A stretch of DNA of 64,000 bases, taken from contig CAUJNA010001585.1 in the NCBI GenBank assembly GCA_963377175.1, forward strand, positions 1 to 64,000, in the 5' to 3' direction. This document shows positions 42,500-52,779 of this stretch, in pieces. The notes below the pieces were generated by a model, which worked only from the letters and a program-made list of their open reading frames with translations, did no database searches and had not been told where the DNA came from. Position 1 is the stretch's first letter, and every line of letters starts with the position of its first letter. Both the position numbers and the translations under genes were made by a program. The DNA comes from Effrenium voratum (taxonomy: Eukaryota; Sar; Dinophyceae; Suessiales; Symbiodiniaceae).

Positions 42500-42775
42500 C
42501 CTGCTTGGCGCTGTGCCTGCTCGGCACTGTGCCTGCTCGGCACATCTACCTACAAGTGCCTTCTCGGCACAGTGTCCTAGTGCCTGCTCGGCACGTCCTT
42601 GTGCCTGCTCGGCACGTCCTAGTGCCTGCTCGGCACGTCCTAGTGCCTGCTCGGCACGTCCTAGTGCCTGCTCGGCACAGTGCCTGCTCGGCACGTCCTA
42701 GTGCCTGCTCGGCACAGTGCCTGCTCGGCACGTCCTAGTGCCTGCTCGGCACGTGTACCTAGGTGCCAGCTCGGC
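42500..42775. repeat. Cluster of GTGCCTGCTCGGCAC palindromes
   Basis: About sixteen copies of the 15-bp palindrome joined by GTCCTA or A linkers. Reverse-complement relative of the cluster at 12016-12243. Translates as low-complexity Cys/Ser/Ala repeats, not genes. Confidence 0.92.
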
Positions 42776-42894
42776 ACCGCCCCGCCTCCCGCCCGCGAAG
42801 TTGTCCAGGATGCGCACCTGACAGGAAAAAAACGGAGGAGGGGGGAGGGGGAGGGGCACTTCCATGGGGTTGAGCCACATGCAAACATGCAAAA

Positions 42895-43010
42895 CCGTCC
42901 AAAAATAAGATGTCATGTCAAAATCATGTCATGTGCAACCGCACAATGCAAAATCCATGCAAAACCCATGCAAAAACCATGTCAAAAACCATGCAAAATC
43001 GTGCGAAACA
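42895..43010. repeat. CATGCAAAA / CATGTCAAAA words
   Basis: Short ATGCAAAACC and ATGTCAAAA words repeated about ten times. A reverse-oriented relative lies at 51360-51440. Non-coding. Confidence 0.75.
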
Positions 43011-43378
43011 AGAATGCGCGCGGCGCGTACGCTGGCGTGGCGTCTATGCCGGGCAGGTGGCGCGGCCGGATGGTGGCTTCTATGCCGGGCAGGCGCGGCA
43101 GGGTGGCGCAGTGCCAAGCCGCCGTATGACCGTATGACCGTATGATCCGTATGATCCGTATGACTCGGCGGGCTGGCGTGTCAGGCGCGGCAGGCGATGC
43201 TCAACACAAGTGGCACTTGTGTTCTCGAAGTGCCTTGGAACTGGAAACAGGCACGGACCATTTTTTGGTTGCTGCCCGCGTGGAGTTCCGCGTGGAGTTC
43301 AGACGCGAACTGCGCAGCGACTGCAGCGACAGCTGCAGACTGCGCCGCGCGAAAGCGCGAACACAGAACATAGCACCT

Positions 43379-44065
43379 CTCTCTTTAGAGGGGGTTTCCC
43401 AAATGGATTCTATTCTACCTGAGAGGCTCCTGGCACTTGTCCGTCCAGCATTTGACCTCGTCCTGCGAAGGATTCGAAGTCTAAAACGCTGCGTGCAGGC
43501 GTGTGGCTGCAAAATAATGACCCCTAGATATGCGGTTTGGCAAAATGCCCAGCAGCTGCCTGTGTTTCTGCAAGGCGAGCGCCCTCAAAGGAAACCCTGG
43601 CTGGCTTTTTTTGGTTGGCTTCTGGCTGGCTTGGCTTGGCTTCTGGCTGGCTTTCTGGCTGGTTTGGCTTGGCTTCTGGCTGGCTGCTGGCTTTCTGGCT
43701 GGTTTGGTTTGGCTTCTGGCTGGCTTTCTGGCTGGTTTGGCTGGCTTTCTGGCTGGCTTTCTGGCTGGTTTGGTTTGGCTTCTGGCTGGCTTTCTGGCTG
43801 GTTTGGTTTGGCTTCTGGCTGGCTTTCTGGCTGGTTTGGCTTGGCTCTCTTTTTTTTCCCTGTTTTTTTTAGCTCGCCTTGCAGAAACGCAGCTGCTGGG
43901 CATTTTGCAAGCATATCTAGGGGTCATTATTTTGCAGCCACACGCCTGCACGCAGCGTTTTAGACTTCGAATCCTTCGCAGGACGAGGTCAAATGCTGGA
44001 CGGACGAGTGCCAGGAGCCTCTCAGGTAGAATAGAATCCATTTGGGAAACCCCCTCTAAAGAGAG
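43379..44065. mobile_element. Palindromic hairpin element, copy 2 (~690 bp)
   Basis: Same ends (CTCTCTTTAGAGGGGG and complement) as copy 1, with arms of about 190-200 bp including the reversed AATGACCCCTAGATATGC and CTGCAAGGCGAGC blocks, and a GGCTGGCTTTCTGGCTGG centre. Its right flank is the second half of the small Polinton ORF whose first half flanks copy 1 on the left. The overlap CGCGCCCCT suggests a 7-9 bp target duplication. Confidence 0.78.
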
Positions 44066-44213
44066 AGCGCGCCCCTTCTCCTGGGGCTTGAACCCCGTGG
44101 CTCTTCCCCAGTCTCAGCCGAGCTCGCGGGCAAGCTCCAGTTCCGGGCAGTCACGCCGGAGCCTGCCTCCGCCCAGCTTTGACCAGCTGGCGCGAGACAT
44201 TGAGGCTGCCTAA
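44066..44213 (+). pseudogene. Small Ser/Gln-rich ORF, C-terminal part
   Basis: Continues FSWGLNPVALPQSQPSSR...PPPSFDQLARDIEAA to the TAA at 44211-44213, homologous to the end of 7623-7879. Its N-terminal half lies at 27661-27780, some 16 kb away. Confidence 0.65.
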
Positions 44214-44440
44214 TTTGCACAGTTTTGCGCTACAAAATGCTATTCCTCCAGGCCGTGTATCAATATACGCCCTGTAAGAATAGCTCGTTTTGCACGGTTT
44301 TGCGTTGAAAAAAGCTATTCTTCTCGTCCGTATATAGATATACGGACTACAAGAATAGCTTTTTTGCACGGTTTTTGCGCTGAGAAACGCTATTCCTCTC
44401 GTCCGTACATCTATGTACGCACTGGAAGAATAGTTTTTCC
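44214..44440. repeat. Three tandem nested hairpins upstream of the capsid gene
   Basis: Three ~70 bp units. Each has outer arms GCTATTC / GAATAGC and inner arms such as GTCCGTATAT/ATATACGGAC, joined by TTTTGCACGGTTTTTGCG. Arms vary between units while pairing is kept, as expected of conserved RNA or DNA structures. The inner element lacks them at the same place (7880-7935). A related single unit lies at 51320-51380. Confidence 0.82.
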
Positions 44441-44478
44441 TTCGCCGTACGAGTCAAAATGCGTGTATATAAACAAGC
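44441..44478 (+). promoter_or_regulatory. Capsid gene leader with TATATAAA
   Basis: CTTCGCCGTACGAGTCAAAA and then TATATAAA at 44466-44473, five bases before the capsid ATG at 44479. The first phrase is conserved before the inner capsid gene (about 7889-7908), where TATATAAA is absent. Regulatory role inferred. Confidence 0.35.
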
Positions 44479-45726
44479 ATGGAGGTAGTCACCGCCGGAG
44501 CCCAGGATGAGCTGATGCAGAGCCTGGACTACAAGCTGAAAACAAGCAACACCAGCTACGTGACGGCGCGGCATGGCGTGCAGTACTTCCCCAGCTCGCT
44601 GAGCTCCTTCTCCCCCACAACCTCTAGGGTCTGCCGCATCCCGCTGACCAGCGGCACGTCCTTCATCGACCCCGAGTCCATCGAGATCGCCTTCCGCGTC
44701 AGGAACACGGACGGCACCAACCCGCTGGCCCCGGCCACGCCCAACCCCGCCTGCTTCGTCCAGCGCGTCCAGGTCTTCGCCAACGGCCAGCGCTGCGACG
44801 ACATCAACTACTACGGCCGCACCGTGGCCGTGCACGACCTGCTGAAGGGCAGAGAGTACAACCGCAACAAGGCCATGGAGGGTTTCGACGAAGTGAACGA
44901 CCCGCGCATCGCCCGCGCGATGCACCAGGGCGGCTACGCGGTGCACCAGGGCAGCTACGCGGACGTGCTGCTACGCCCCACCGTAGTGGGCATCCCTTGC
45001 GCTGCGGGGAAGATGCCGCCGCAGCACAGATTTTCTGGTGATCGGTGGTTTGCGGACGCCACAACTTGCTGGTCCGAGAACGCCAGGGCGCACCCGGCGG
45101 GCGAGCACCGACTTCGGGATCAGAGCATCCGAAGTTCTGGCCTCCCAGATCGTCCTGGACTCTGCGGGCACAGTAGAGTCCTTCGCCAGTGTCTCAGGAA
45201 GGTCGCGGTGTTCAGAACACCCCACGGTGCACACGCAACGTCAGCGTCCCCGAACGGCGTGGCGGAGCACAACGTCCGTGGCGCGCGCCTTCACAAGCTC
45301 ATAGAGCGCGTTTGTGACGGCGCTGGGACAATGACGCGGGCCAGATCGCGCGCCAACCAGGGCAGGACGGGCCCCCATCAACGCGGCCAGGCAGGAGGAC
45401 AGCCTCCTGGAGTCTCAGATGCAGCTGGGCAGCCTGCAGTACCCTCACAACCCCATGAAGGGAGCCTCGGAGCACTTCCACTTCCTCTCCGTCCTTGCGG
45501 GCACCTACGACGACACGGTGCGCAATCGACATCGGCCGCGTGGGCTACCTGCGCCACAGCTTCATTGCCAGCTTTCCCACCGAGCGCGTGCCCAAGATGC
45601 CGCTGAGTGGTGTCAGCACCCGCTCGGGCGACCTTGCCCGGTTCACCTTCAAGGGCCTTGTTCATCCACCTGGTGGCCTACCAGCTGGTGACGCTCTCCG
45701 GCACGGGCGTCTCTGTGCTTGACTAA
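44479..45726 (+). pseudogene. Major capsid protein, degenerate copy
   Basis: The start MEVVTAGAQDELMQSLDYKL is intact and the first ~170 codons read in one frame. Many small deletions and frame changes occur between ~45000 and 45380. GSLQYPHNPMKGASEHFHF and the end TGVSVLD (TAA 45724-45726) are recognisable. It supplies the correct start sequence lost in the inner copy. Confidence 0.75.
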
Positions 45727-46440
45727 AAAAAGGCCCGGTGTCACTCTGCTTCATTTTTGATGCAGCGTGACACCGCTTTTGAAGTTGAGGGACACCCATG
45801 AATGGCAAAAAGGCCAGTGTCAGCAGCTGTTTTGATGCAGCGTGACACCGCTTTTGAAGTTGAGCGACACCGCCCAAAAATGACAAAAAAAAGGCCGGGA
45901 TCATCTTAGCTGTAACGATGCGGCGCTGAACACCGCACCTGAAAAATTGAGCGACACCGCCCAAAAATGACAAAAAAAAGGCCCGGTGTCGCTCTGCTTC
46001 ATTTTTGATGCAGCGTGACACCGCTTTTGAATGCGCCGCAAAAACAAGAAAAAAAGGCGGGGGTGTCCCTCTGCGCCATTTTTGGTGTTTAGTGACACCG
46101 CTTTAAAATGCGCCCAAAAAACGAGAAAAAAGGCGGGGGTGTCCCTCTGCGCCATTTTTGGTGTTTAGTGACACCGCTTTTAAATACGCCCAAAAAACGA
46201 GAAAAAAGGCGGGGGTGTCCCTCTGCGCCATTTTTGGTGTTTAGTGACACCGCTTTTAAATGCGCCCAAAAAAAGAGAAAAAAGGCGGGGGTGTCCCTCT
46301 GCGCCATTTTTGGTGTTTAGTGACACCGCTTTTAAATGCGCCCAAAATACGAGAAAAAAGGCGGGGGTGTCCCTCTGCGCCATTTTTGGTGTTTAGTGAC
46401 ACCGCCCCAAAACATGCAAAAAAACATGGAAAAATGGGCA
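45727..46440. repeat. Minisatellite, TTTAGTGACACCGCTTTT units
   Basis: Two related units. One of ~95 bp contains GATGCAGCGTGACACCGC (45727-46030). One of ~80 bp contains GGCGGGGGTGTCCCTCTGCG + CCATTTTTGGTGTTTAGTG, present about five times at 46040-46410. Lies between the convergent capsid and methyltransferase genes. Long open frames across it are repeat translations. Confidence 0.9.
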
Positions 46441-46458
46441 TTTTCCATTGGAGGCAGC

Positions 46459-47080
46459 CTAGTCCGGAATGCTCAGCCGCTCCGCAAGCCGCGCGCGCAA
46501 TCTCCTCGCACAGCGCAGCAGGAACGCTGTAGAGCAGCTCGCGTGATTGGCTGACCCTCTCGTACTGCCCCTCCATCAGCCGCGGCCCCCGCTGCGCGGC
46601 CCGGAGGTGCCTGCCGTCCTGCCACGCCTCGCAGCGGCCGGGCCTGCACAGGCCTCGCCTCGGCCTCCAGCGCATGTTGGTCCACAGCCGCGTCTGCTTC
46701 CTGTACGGAGTTCCGTACTTGCAGTAGGTCACGTCCACCCAGGGCAGGCGCTCCATGAACGGCCGGGTCTTCAGCAGCCCGGTGGCCGGGTTCTCTATGA
46801 CCCACATCAAGGGGTCAAAGTGCGCAATGATCTCAAGGGCGCTGAGCACCAGCGCGTCGCTCTCCAGGAGCCGCCGCGGGCGCGTCGTCAGCGCGCGGCT
46901 GTATTCCGTGCAGACCGGGCTGGCCCAGACCATGTCGAAGTGCCCCGGCGGAAACGTAGTGTAGTCCCAGCTCCGGATGTCGCACAGGATGGTGGGCTCA
47001 AATTTCGACACGATGCCCGCCGCCTCGAAGGCCCTGCCCACCGACTTGGTGCCGCAGAAAAGCTCCAGGAGCCTCGGCAT
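46459..47080 (-). pseudogene. C5 cytosine DNA methyltransferase, second copy
   Basis: Open from MPRLLELFCGTKSVGRAFE (motif I) through SPVCTEYSRAL (motif IV, catalytic Cys) and WVIENPATG (motif VI) to LLYSVPAALCEE. It lacks seven residues after AAG that the inner copy has (the motif II acidic-residue region), and a small frameshift near 46490 hides the usual tail RLSIPD (TAG 46459-46461). Each copy thus has a different lesion. Divergent to the NAKGGKF gene, as in the inner element. Confidence 0.78.
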
Positions 47081-47178
47081 TTTTAAAGAGCAAGATCACC
47101 GCCGCTGCGACGACCAAGAAAACTCGCGCGTTCATCGGACCGGACTTTTTTCCTAGGGATAAAAAAAGGAGCCGAGCA
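47081..47178. promoter_or_regulatory. Divergent promoter region, second copy
   Basis: A 98-bp gap between divergent starts with GGACCGGACTTTTTTCC and a following GATAAAAAAAGG. Comparable with 13385-13488. Confidence 0.4.
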
Positions 47179-47707
47179 ATGAAGCTTGCACTCGGGCTGG
47201 ACGTTCAGACCAATGCCAAGGGGGGAAAGTTCATGTCCATAGAGGACTCCCATCAGGGCGCGCTGGTGTGCAAGGTGGACGTGGAGGTGCTGTGGGAGCC
47301 CGGCAACTTCCAGGATGACGGGGCCAAGAGGGTGGGAGTGTGCTTTGCGAGCAACACCAACCTGGAGCTGTGGACGGAGGAGGTGGAGCAGGGCGTCATC
47401 GACAACATGATCATCTTCCAGAAGCCCTTTCCGGGGGCCGCCCGCACCAAGCTTGAGAGCCAGCTGCAGCGCGCCGTCAAGGTGAGCGCCAAGGGCAAGC
47501 ACGTGAAGCGCAAGATGGACTTGGAGCGCTGCCTCTTCTGGGACCCCGCCGGCAACCGCGTGCCGCGCCCCGCGGAGTTCGCGCGCCGCAGGGGCCGCGC
47601 GCTTGTGGAGGCCCGGCACGTGGCTGATGGGCAGGCAGTGGGGCGTGCTCTTCGAGGTGCGCCACCTCATGCTGGAGCCCCTGGAGGCGCCGTGCTGCCC
47701 GTTCTAG
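47179..47707 (+). pseudogene. Conserved Polinton protein (NAKGGKF family), second copy
   Basis: Starts MKLALGLDVQTNAKGGKFMS and is open to about 47620. A frame change then leads to WGVLFEVRHLMLEP and the stop TAG at 47705-47707, which overlaps the stop of the convergent helicase gene. ~176 codons. Only weakly similar to 13489-14019 (mainly motif level), so this block is a different Polinton lineage. Function unknown. Confidence 0.6.
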
Positions 47708-50700
47708 GCCGCCTCCAGCAGCTCGGAGCTCGTGGCCCTTGAGGCGCCCACGTACAGGTGGCGCAGCGTGAGGTGGCAAAACTCCAGGTCCAGGCGGACG
47801 CGGTTGTGGAGGGAGGCCCTGGCAGCTGGCGTAGGTCACTGCGTGGCTCGGCCGGGTGGCCCGCAGCAGCTCCTGGTTCTTCAGCCGCATGCCGTTGTCC
47901 AGCCTCACTCCGTCCGGCTCCACTTCCGCCACGGCCACAAAGACGCCCTTGGGTATCTTTCCGCCGGCCCCAATGAGGCGCAGCCCCGGCCACACCCGCA
48001 TGCTCTGCGGGCTGTTTTGGGGCGCAGTTTGGCTACACCCATTTTGGGTCTCACCCAAATCTATGTGGATGACTTGTGTCTCGAATTGGAGCAGCTTTGA
48101 GGCCTCCGGCGCCAGGGCCCGGTTCGCCGCTGCGTTGACGGCCATGCGCTTGCTGTGGCTGATGACCAGCGTGGTGTCCGGCCACCCGGGCTTGGAGGGG
48201 TAGAGCTCCTTCAGCCTCGCCTTGGCCTGCTCCAGCGCGGGGCACGCCTCCTCGCCGACCCGCAGCCACTTCACGAAGTCGAAGATGCCGGGGTCGGAGC
48301 GCGTGTTCTCCGTGAGCTCGTGCCTGTGCCCGCCGGCCAGGTCGCGGATGAGCTGGCTGTGCTCCAACGGCGCGCTGATGGGCCGCCCGGCCCAGGAGTC
48401 CAGCACGGCCGGCAGCTGCCGGAAGTCTCCCAGCAGCAGGAACTTCACGTCGGCGTTCAGCCCCACGCAGGCCAGGTCCGCCCAGAGCGCCACGTCCAGC
48501 TGCGTGATCTCCTCCACCACCAGCCAGTCCAGCTTTTGCGCGCTGCCGCCGCGCACGTACCTGCGCACCCAGCGGTCGGCCGTCTGCGCCCCCAGGCCCA
48601 GGTTCTGCGCGGAGCAGTGCGTCTTGGACACCAGGTGCACCGCCTCGCCCTGCTCTCGCAGCCTCGCCACAATCGTCCGGGCCAGGTGCGTCTTTCCGGT
48701 GCCCGGCAGGCCCGTGAGCAGCAGGGAGTTGCCCGCCAGGCAGTGGCCCACAGGGTCGTCCACCCCGTTCCACTTCCGTTGTTTGGGGCGCTCCGCCTCC
48801 ATGCGCGGCGCCCTGCTGCTGCCCAGCAACGGCTTCGTCTCTTCTACGCGGTAGACCGGCGTGCCGTCCGGGTGGCGCAGCGCCTCCAGCGCCCGCAGCC
48901 GCTCCGTGAAGCGCTTCGGCAGCCGCTGCGTCAGCAGGCAGTCCGTCTTCACCTGTGCGAGGTAGCGCGGCGGCGCGTCCAGGATGCGCCGGGCCTTGGC
49001 CACCATGCAGTGCTCAACGCCCAGGACCGCGTCGTGGATGGGGCGGTAGGTGCCGTTGCTCAGCAGCCTCCTGGCGTAGACGAAGTCCCACACCATGCCC
49101 CCCTCGTAGGCGAGAAGTCCGCGCCCGCTCGCTGCTGCTGCTGCGCACGCTGTAGACCACCTCCCTCCGTGCTGCGCGCCCACAGGCCTATCATCGCGTT
49201 CACGCTGAGCTTGGCCATGTGCTCCTCGCCCTGCCACGCGGCGTCCATGCGCTCCAGGGCGCGCCGCAGCGTCCGGAGATGCCCAACACGATGTGGTCCC
49301 AGCGGCAGACGCCCAGGTCCAGCATCGCGGCCAGCGAAACCTTCGGGTACCAGCCGGGCCCCACGTACGGCAACAGGTTCAGGCAGGACTGCCTCGCGTC
49401 GCAGCAGCCCTCCACAAAGCCCAGGTCCGGCAGCACGCCGTCCACGGGCTCAACGCCGTCCGCCGGGCACAGGATGGGCAGGGGGAAGGGGGCGTTGGCC
49501 AGCCCGTTGCGCCTGCAGCGCACCACGTCCACGCCGACGTACGTGCTGTCCTTTGCGCACGTCTGCGCCTCAAAAACCAGAGGAGGCAGCTTGGGGCTCC
49601 GGGCGTACTCCATGACGCCGGGGGCCACGCGGTTCTCCAAACTCGTGGGCTGCGCGCTCTCTCTCAGCGTCTTCTCGCTGTGGCAGTCGCCGCACAGCGC
49701 CTGCAAAGTTTGCACGCTGCCCGCAAAGGCCTGCCTCACCGGCACCACGTGGTCCAGCTCGCAGGCGCCGGCCGTCAGCCCGCAGCCGCACAGCGCGCAC
49801 TTGCCGTCCTGCGCGGCCAGGGTCTTCTGCCTCTCCGCCGCGCCGGGCACTTCCCGTTTCGCCTTCAGCAGCTTCAGGAAGATCTCGTGCGCCAAGCCGG
49901 CCAGGCGCTGGCCCCTGTACTCCTGGTTGAGCGCCTCGCACCACCTCCGCAGCACCTCGTGCTCCTCCGGCAGCTCTCGGATCCTGGTGCCCCGCCTCAG
50001 CCTCAGCCCGCAGTACTGCGCCGGGCTGCTGATGGCCACCTTGGGGCTCTCGCCGACGGCCATGAGCTGGCGCCGCGCCTCCCGCAGGTCCTCGCACGTC
50101 CGCGGGCGTCAAAGCGCCTCCACTCTTGGATGGGCGGCAGGGTCTGCCTCGCCTCGCCCTGGTAGAGCACGCGCGCCGCCTGCCGCTCCAGCACCCGCTT
50201 CACGGCCCTGTACATGTAGCAGTGCCCGTCAAAGGCCAAGAAGCACACGGTGCGGGCTCCTTCAGCGCCGGCGTAGCTGTCCACGAGGTCGCCCTGCGAG
50301 CTCAGCACGCGCATCGGGGCGTTGCGCCACACGCAGAACTCTCGCACCTCCTCGGCGGAGATGCCGAGGCGCCTCCAGTCGTGGCGCAGCATGGCGTCGA
50401 AGTCGGCGCACACCTCCTCCACGCTCAGCTGCAGCAGCTCGGCCAGCTGCAGGGGCACGCAGAGCGGCTTGTCCTCGAAGGCGCTCTGCAGCACGTCCTC
50501 CTCGCAGGGCAGCTGGAAGCTCACGCTCCTCAGGCCCCTCATGCGCTGGCGCAGGAGCGTCTCCACCTCGGTCCTGGAGTTCCTGTAGTGCGTGCTCTGG
50601 GTGCTGACCACCCAGTGCCCCTCGGGGTCAAGGAAGTAGGTCTCGTCCGAGAGCTGCAGGATGGGGCCGCCCGGGTCCAGCGAGGCCTCCACTTGTTGCC

Positions 50701-51204
50701 TGACCCGCTGCGCCACCTGCTCCTCCGTGAGGTGGGCCGGGTGCCTCGTGGCCCCGCCCAGCTCGTTCACCGGCAGCCAGTCCCTGCGCTCGTAGTTCCG
50801 CCCGCTGCGCCGCCTGCCCCGGATGATCACCGGCACGTGGACCAGGTACTCGTAGTACTTGTCGCGGAAGAAGCCCTTGCCCAGCTTGGTCAGCCGGTGC
50901 TCTCCGCCCTGCAGGGAGCGCACGAGCTTCTTCTGCCCGTTGCGCAGCAGGATGTAGTCGTTGGGCCCCTCGCGGATGAGGGGCTGGTTGTAGTCGAAGT
51001 CCTTGCTGGGGGCCGCAGGCCCAGGTGGGAGTAGTAGTGCTGGCCCGCCCGGGTCAGCTGCCCGTCCGCGCGCGAGAGCAGCGCGTAGGCCCCCGGTCCG
51101 CGCCGCAAGTTCAGCACGACGGCTCCATCCGCCCCCGTGCGAGCCCGGGCGCCGCCGTCCGCGGCCTCCGTGATCTGCTGTCGTTGTCTCGCCCAACTTG
51201 CCAT
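47704..51204 (-). pseudogene. HNH nuclease - SF1 (Pif1/RecD-like) helicase multidomain protein
   Basis: About 1,160 codons on the minus strand. Start MASWARQRQQITEAADGG, then a ~350-residue N-terminal region (DFDYNQPLIREGPNDYILLR). The HNH domain has CALCGCGL...ELDHVVPV...CGDCHSEKT near 49780-49670. The SF1 helicase has Walker A LLTGLPGTGKTH (near 48700), LVVEEITQLD (Walker B), GDFRQLPAV (motif III), TLVISHSKRMAV and C-terminal TYASCQG...LYVGASRAT. Frame changes near 51030, 50095, 49250 and 47830. Likely a replication helicase with an attached nuclease. The inner element has no such gene, and this block has no polymerase. Confidence 0.75.
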
Positions 51205-51299
51205 TCTTTTTTTACGGGTCCAGTTTTTTTGCTCGGCCGCGCCGTCCGCCCGCATTCTCCGGGCAAGCTGTGCGCAGATGGACGGGAGCTTGTTTTGCA

Positions 51300-51440
51300 C
51301 GATTTTGCCTGGCGACTCACATTCTCCCAGGCTGTATGTGCAGTTACGGACGGGGAGAATAGCTTTTTACACGGTTTTTGCATGGTTTTTTGGCATGACA
51401 TGATTTTGCTTGATTTTGCATGTTGTTGGCATGATTTTGC
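51300..51440. repeat. Single nested hairpin and TTTTGCATG words
   Basis: ATTCTCCCAGGCTGTATGTG...GGACGGGGAGAATAGC resembles the hairpin units at 44214-44440, followed by CACGGTTTTTGCATGG and TGATTTTGCTTGATTTTGC words. Located just upstream of the helicase gene start, as the trimer stands upstream of the capsid gene. Confidence 0.6.
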
Positions 51441-51559
51441 TTGATTGCGCTTGGCATGTGGTGCACCCCTCAAACCCCCGAAGTTTTTTTTCATTCCCTG
51501 TCAGGCTGTCGTGCGTGTGAGGTCGCACATCCTGGCAAAGCACAACTCCGCGGGTCTGG

Positions 51560-52260
51560 AGCAGGCACAGTGCCGAGCAGGCACCGTAGGAGTGCCGCTC
51601 GGCACTGTAACAGCGGCACTTTTAGGAGGGGGGGCCGCTGTGAAAGTGGCGGCCGCTGTACAAGTGGCGGGTGGCGCCGGGGGTTGCGCACTTTTGCATC
51701 CTGATTGCACCCTTCCGCTGGTTGGCCTTTTGCTTGATTTTGCGTTTTTTTGCTTCGTTTTGGGAGTGCCAGTACTTGAAAAAATCCGAAACGCGTTGGG
51801 CAGACCAGTACTCGGCCAAACCCGGACCCAAACACGATGCAAACAAGCACGGAACAGAAGCAGCAAATCAAGGGTGGCCCAACCCGCGCTCGATACTGGC
51901 TCGCCCAACCCGAGTTTGAAGCTGGCTCGCCCAACTGGGCCCGATTTTTGCATGTTTTTGCACGATTTTTGGGGTTGCGCCCTTTTGCATCCTGATTGCA
52001 CCCTTCCGCTGGTTGGCTTTTTGCTTGATTTTGCGTTTTTTTTTGCTTCGTTTTGGGAGTGCGTCCTCTGGCACTCACCCTTTGGGGTCGGGGGGAGTTC
52101 GGAGTTTTTTTTGGGCCCAACGGCCCCGCCGCCCAACCCGTTCAGGTTTGATATTGGCCCGCCCAACCCGTTCAGGTTTGATACTGGTCCGCCCAACTCC
52201 GTTTTGATACTGGCTCGCCCAACAACCCTTGATACTAGCTCACCCAACGGCTGTTGATAC
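51560..52260. repeat. Mixed repeat region
   Basis: Begins with GTGCCGAGCAGGCAC-type palindromes (51565-51610). A ~85 bp direct repeat (TTTTGCATCCTGATTGCACC, CTTCCGCTGGTTGGC, TTGCGTTTTTTTGCTTCG) occurs at about 51690-51770 and 51980-52065, and TACTGGCTCGCCCAAC words at 51890-52250. No supported gene. Confidence 0.8.
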
Positions 52261-52267
52261 TGGGGAC

Positions 52268-52735
52268 GCCAAACTTGGACAAGGAACTTGGACAACAGCA
52301 GACTCAGACAGATGGTAACACGACAGCCCGCAGTTGTCCAAGTTCCTTGTCCAAGTTCGCCCGGGGAACTTGGACAAGTCGATCTGCAAGAGGAAAACAC
52401 GTGATAAAATTTGTCCAAGTTCCTTGTCCAAGTTCTTGTCCAAGTTCAGGTTCCTCCCCGGGGGGAGAATTCTCTTACCCTAATATTTTCTTCTTCTGGT
52501 TGTCTTGTTATTAGAAAGAACAGTATAAGTATCCCAGCAGGAGTGCCCCGATTCCAGGCAGGCTCCGACTCCACAGCTTCGTGCGCCTGGCCCCGAGGAA
52601 CCCGAACTTGGACAAGAACTTGGACAAGGAACTTGGACAAGTTTTATCACGTGTTTTCCTCTTGAGGAGCCACTTGTCCAAGTTCGCCCGGGGACCTTGG
52701 ACAAGGAACTTGGACAACCGCAGGCTGCCGTGTTA
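52268..52735. repeat. TTGTCCAAGTTCC satellite, head-to-head pair
   Basis: One unit in direct orientation (52320-52500) and one inverted (52590-52735), with the AT-rich TAATATTTTCTTCTTCTGG tail near 52480. Same family as 22-640. Confidence 0.88.
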
Positions 52736-52779
52736 TAGACTCTCTCAGTATGCCCCGATTCCAGGCCCCGGTACCAGGG

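Noticed and set aside
42500..42775. CRISPR-like array
   Set aside because: Repeat unit is too short (15 bp), spacers are 1-7 bp and not unique, and no cas genes exist; eukaryotic setting.
42403..42916. ORFs of alternating CSAR / EQALGRA residues
   Set aside because: They arise from the 15-bp palindrome cluster; low complexity in all frames.
49640..49800. HNH domain as an inserted homing endonuclease or intein
   Set aside because: Flanking sequence continues as one long protein-like frame and no intein splicing motifs were seen; a fused domain is simpler.
1801..51204. A second, outer set of Polinton terminal repeats
   Set aside because: I looked for a copy of any flank in inverted orientation beyond 1801 and 51204 and found only satellites; the outer element's ends are not identifiable here.
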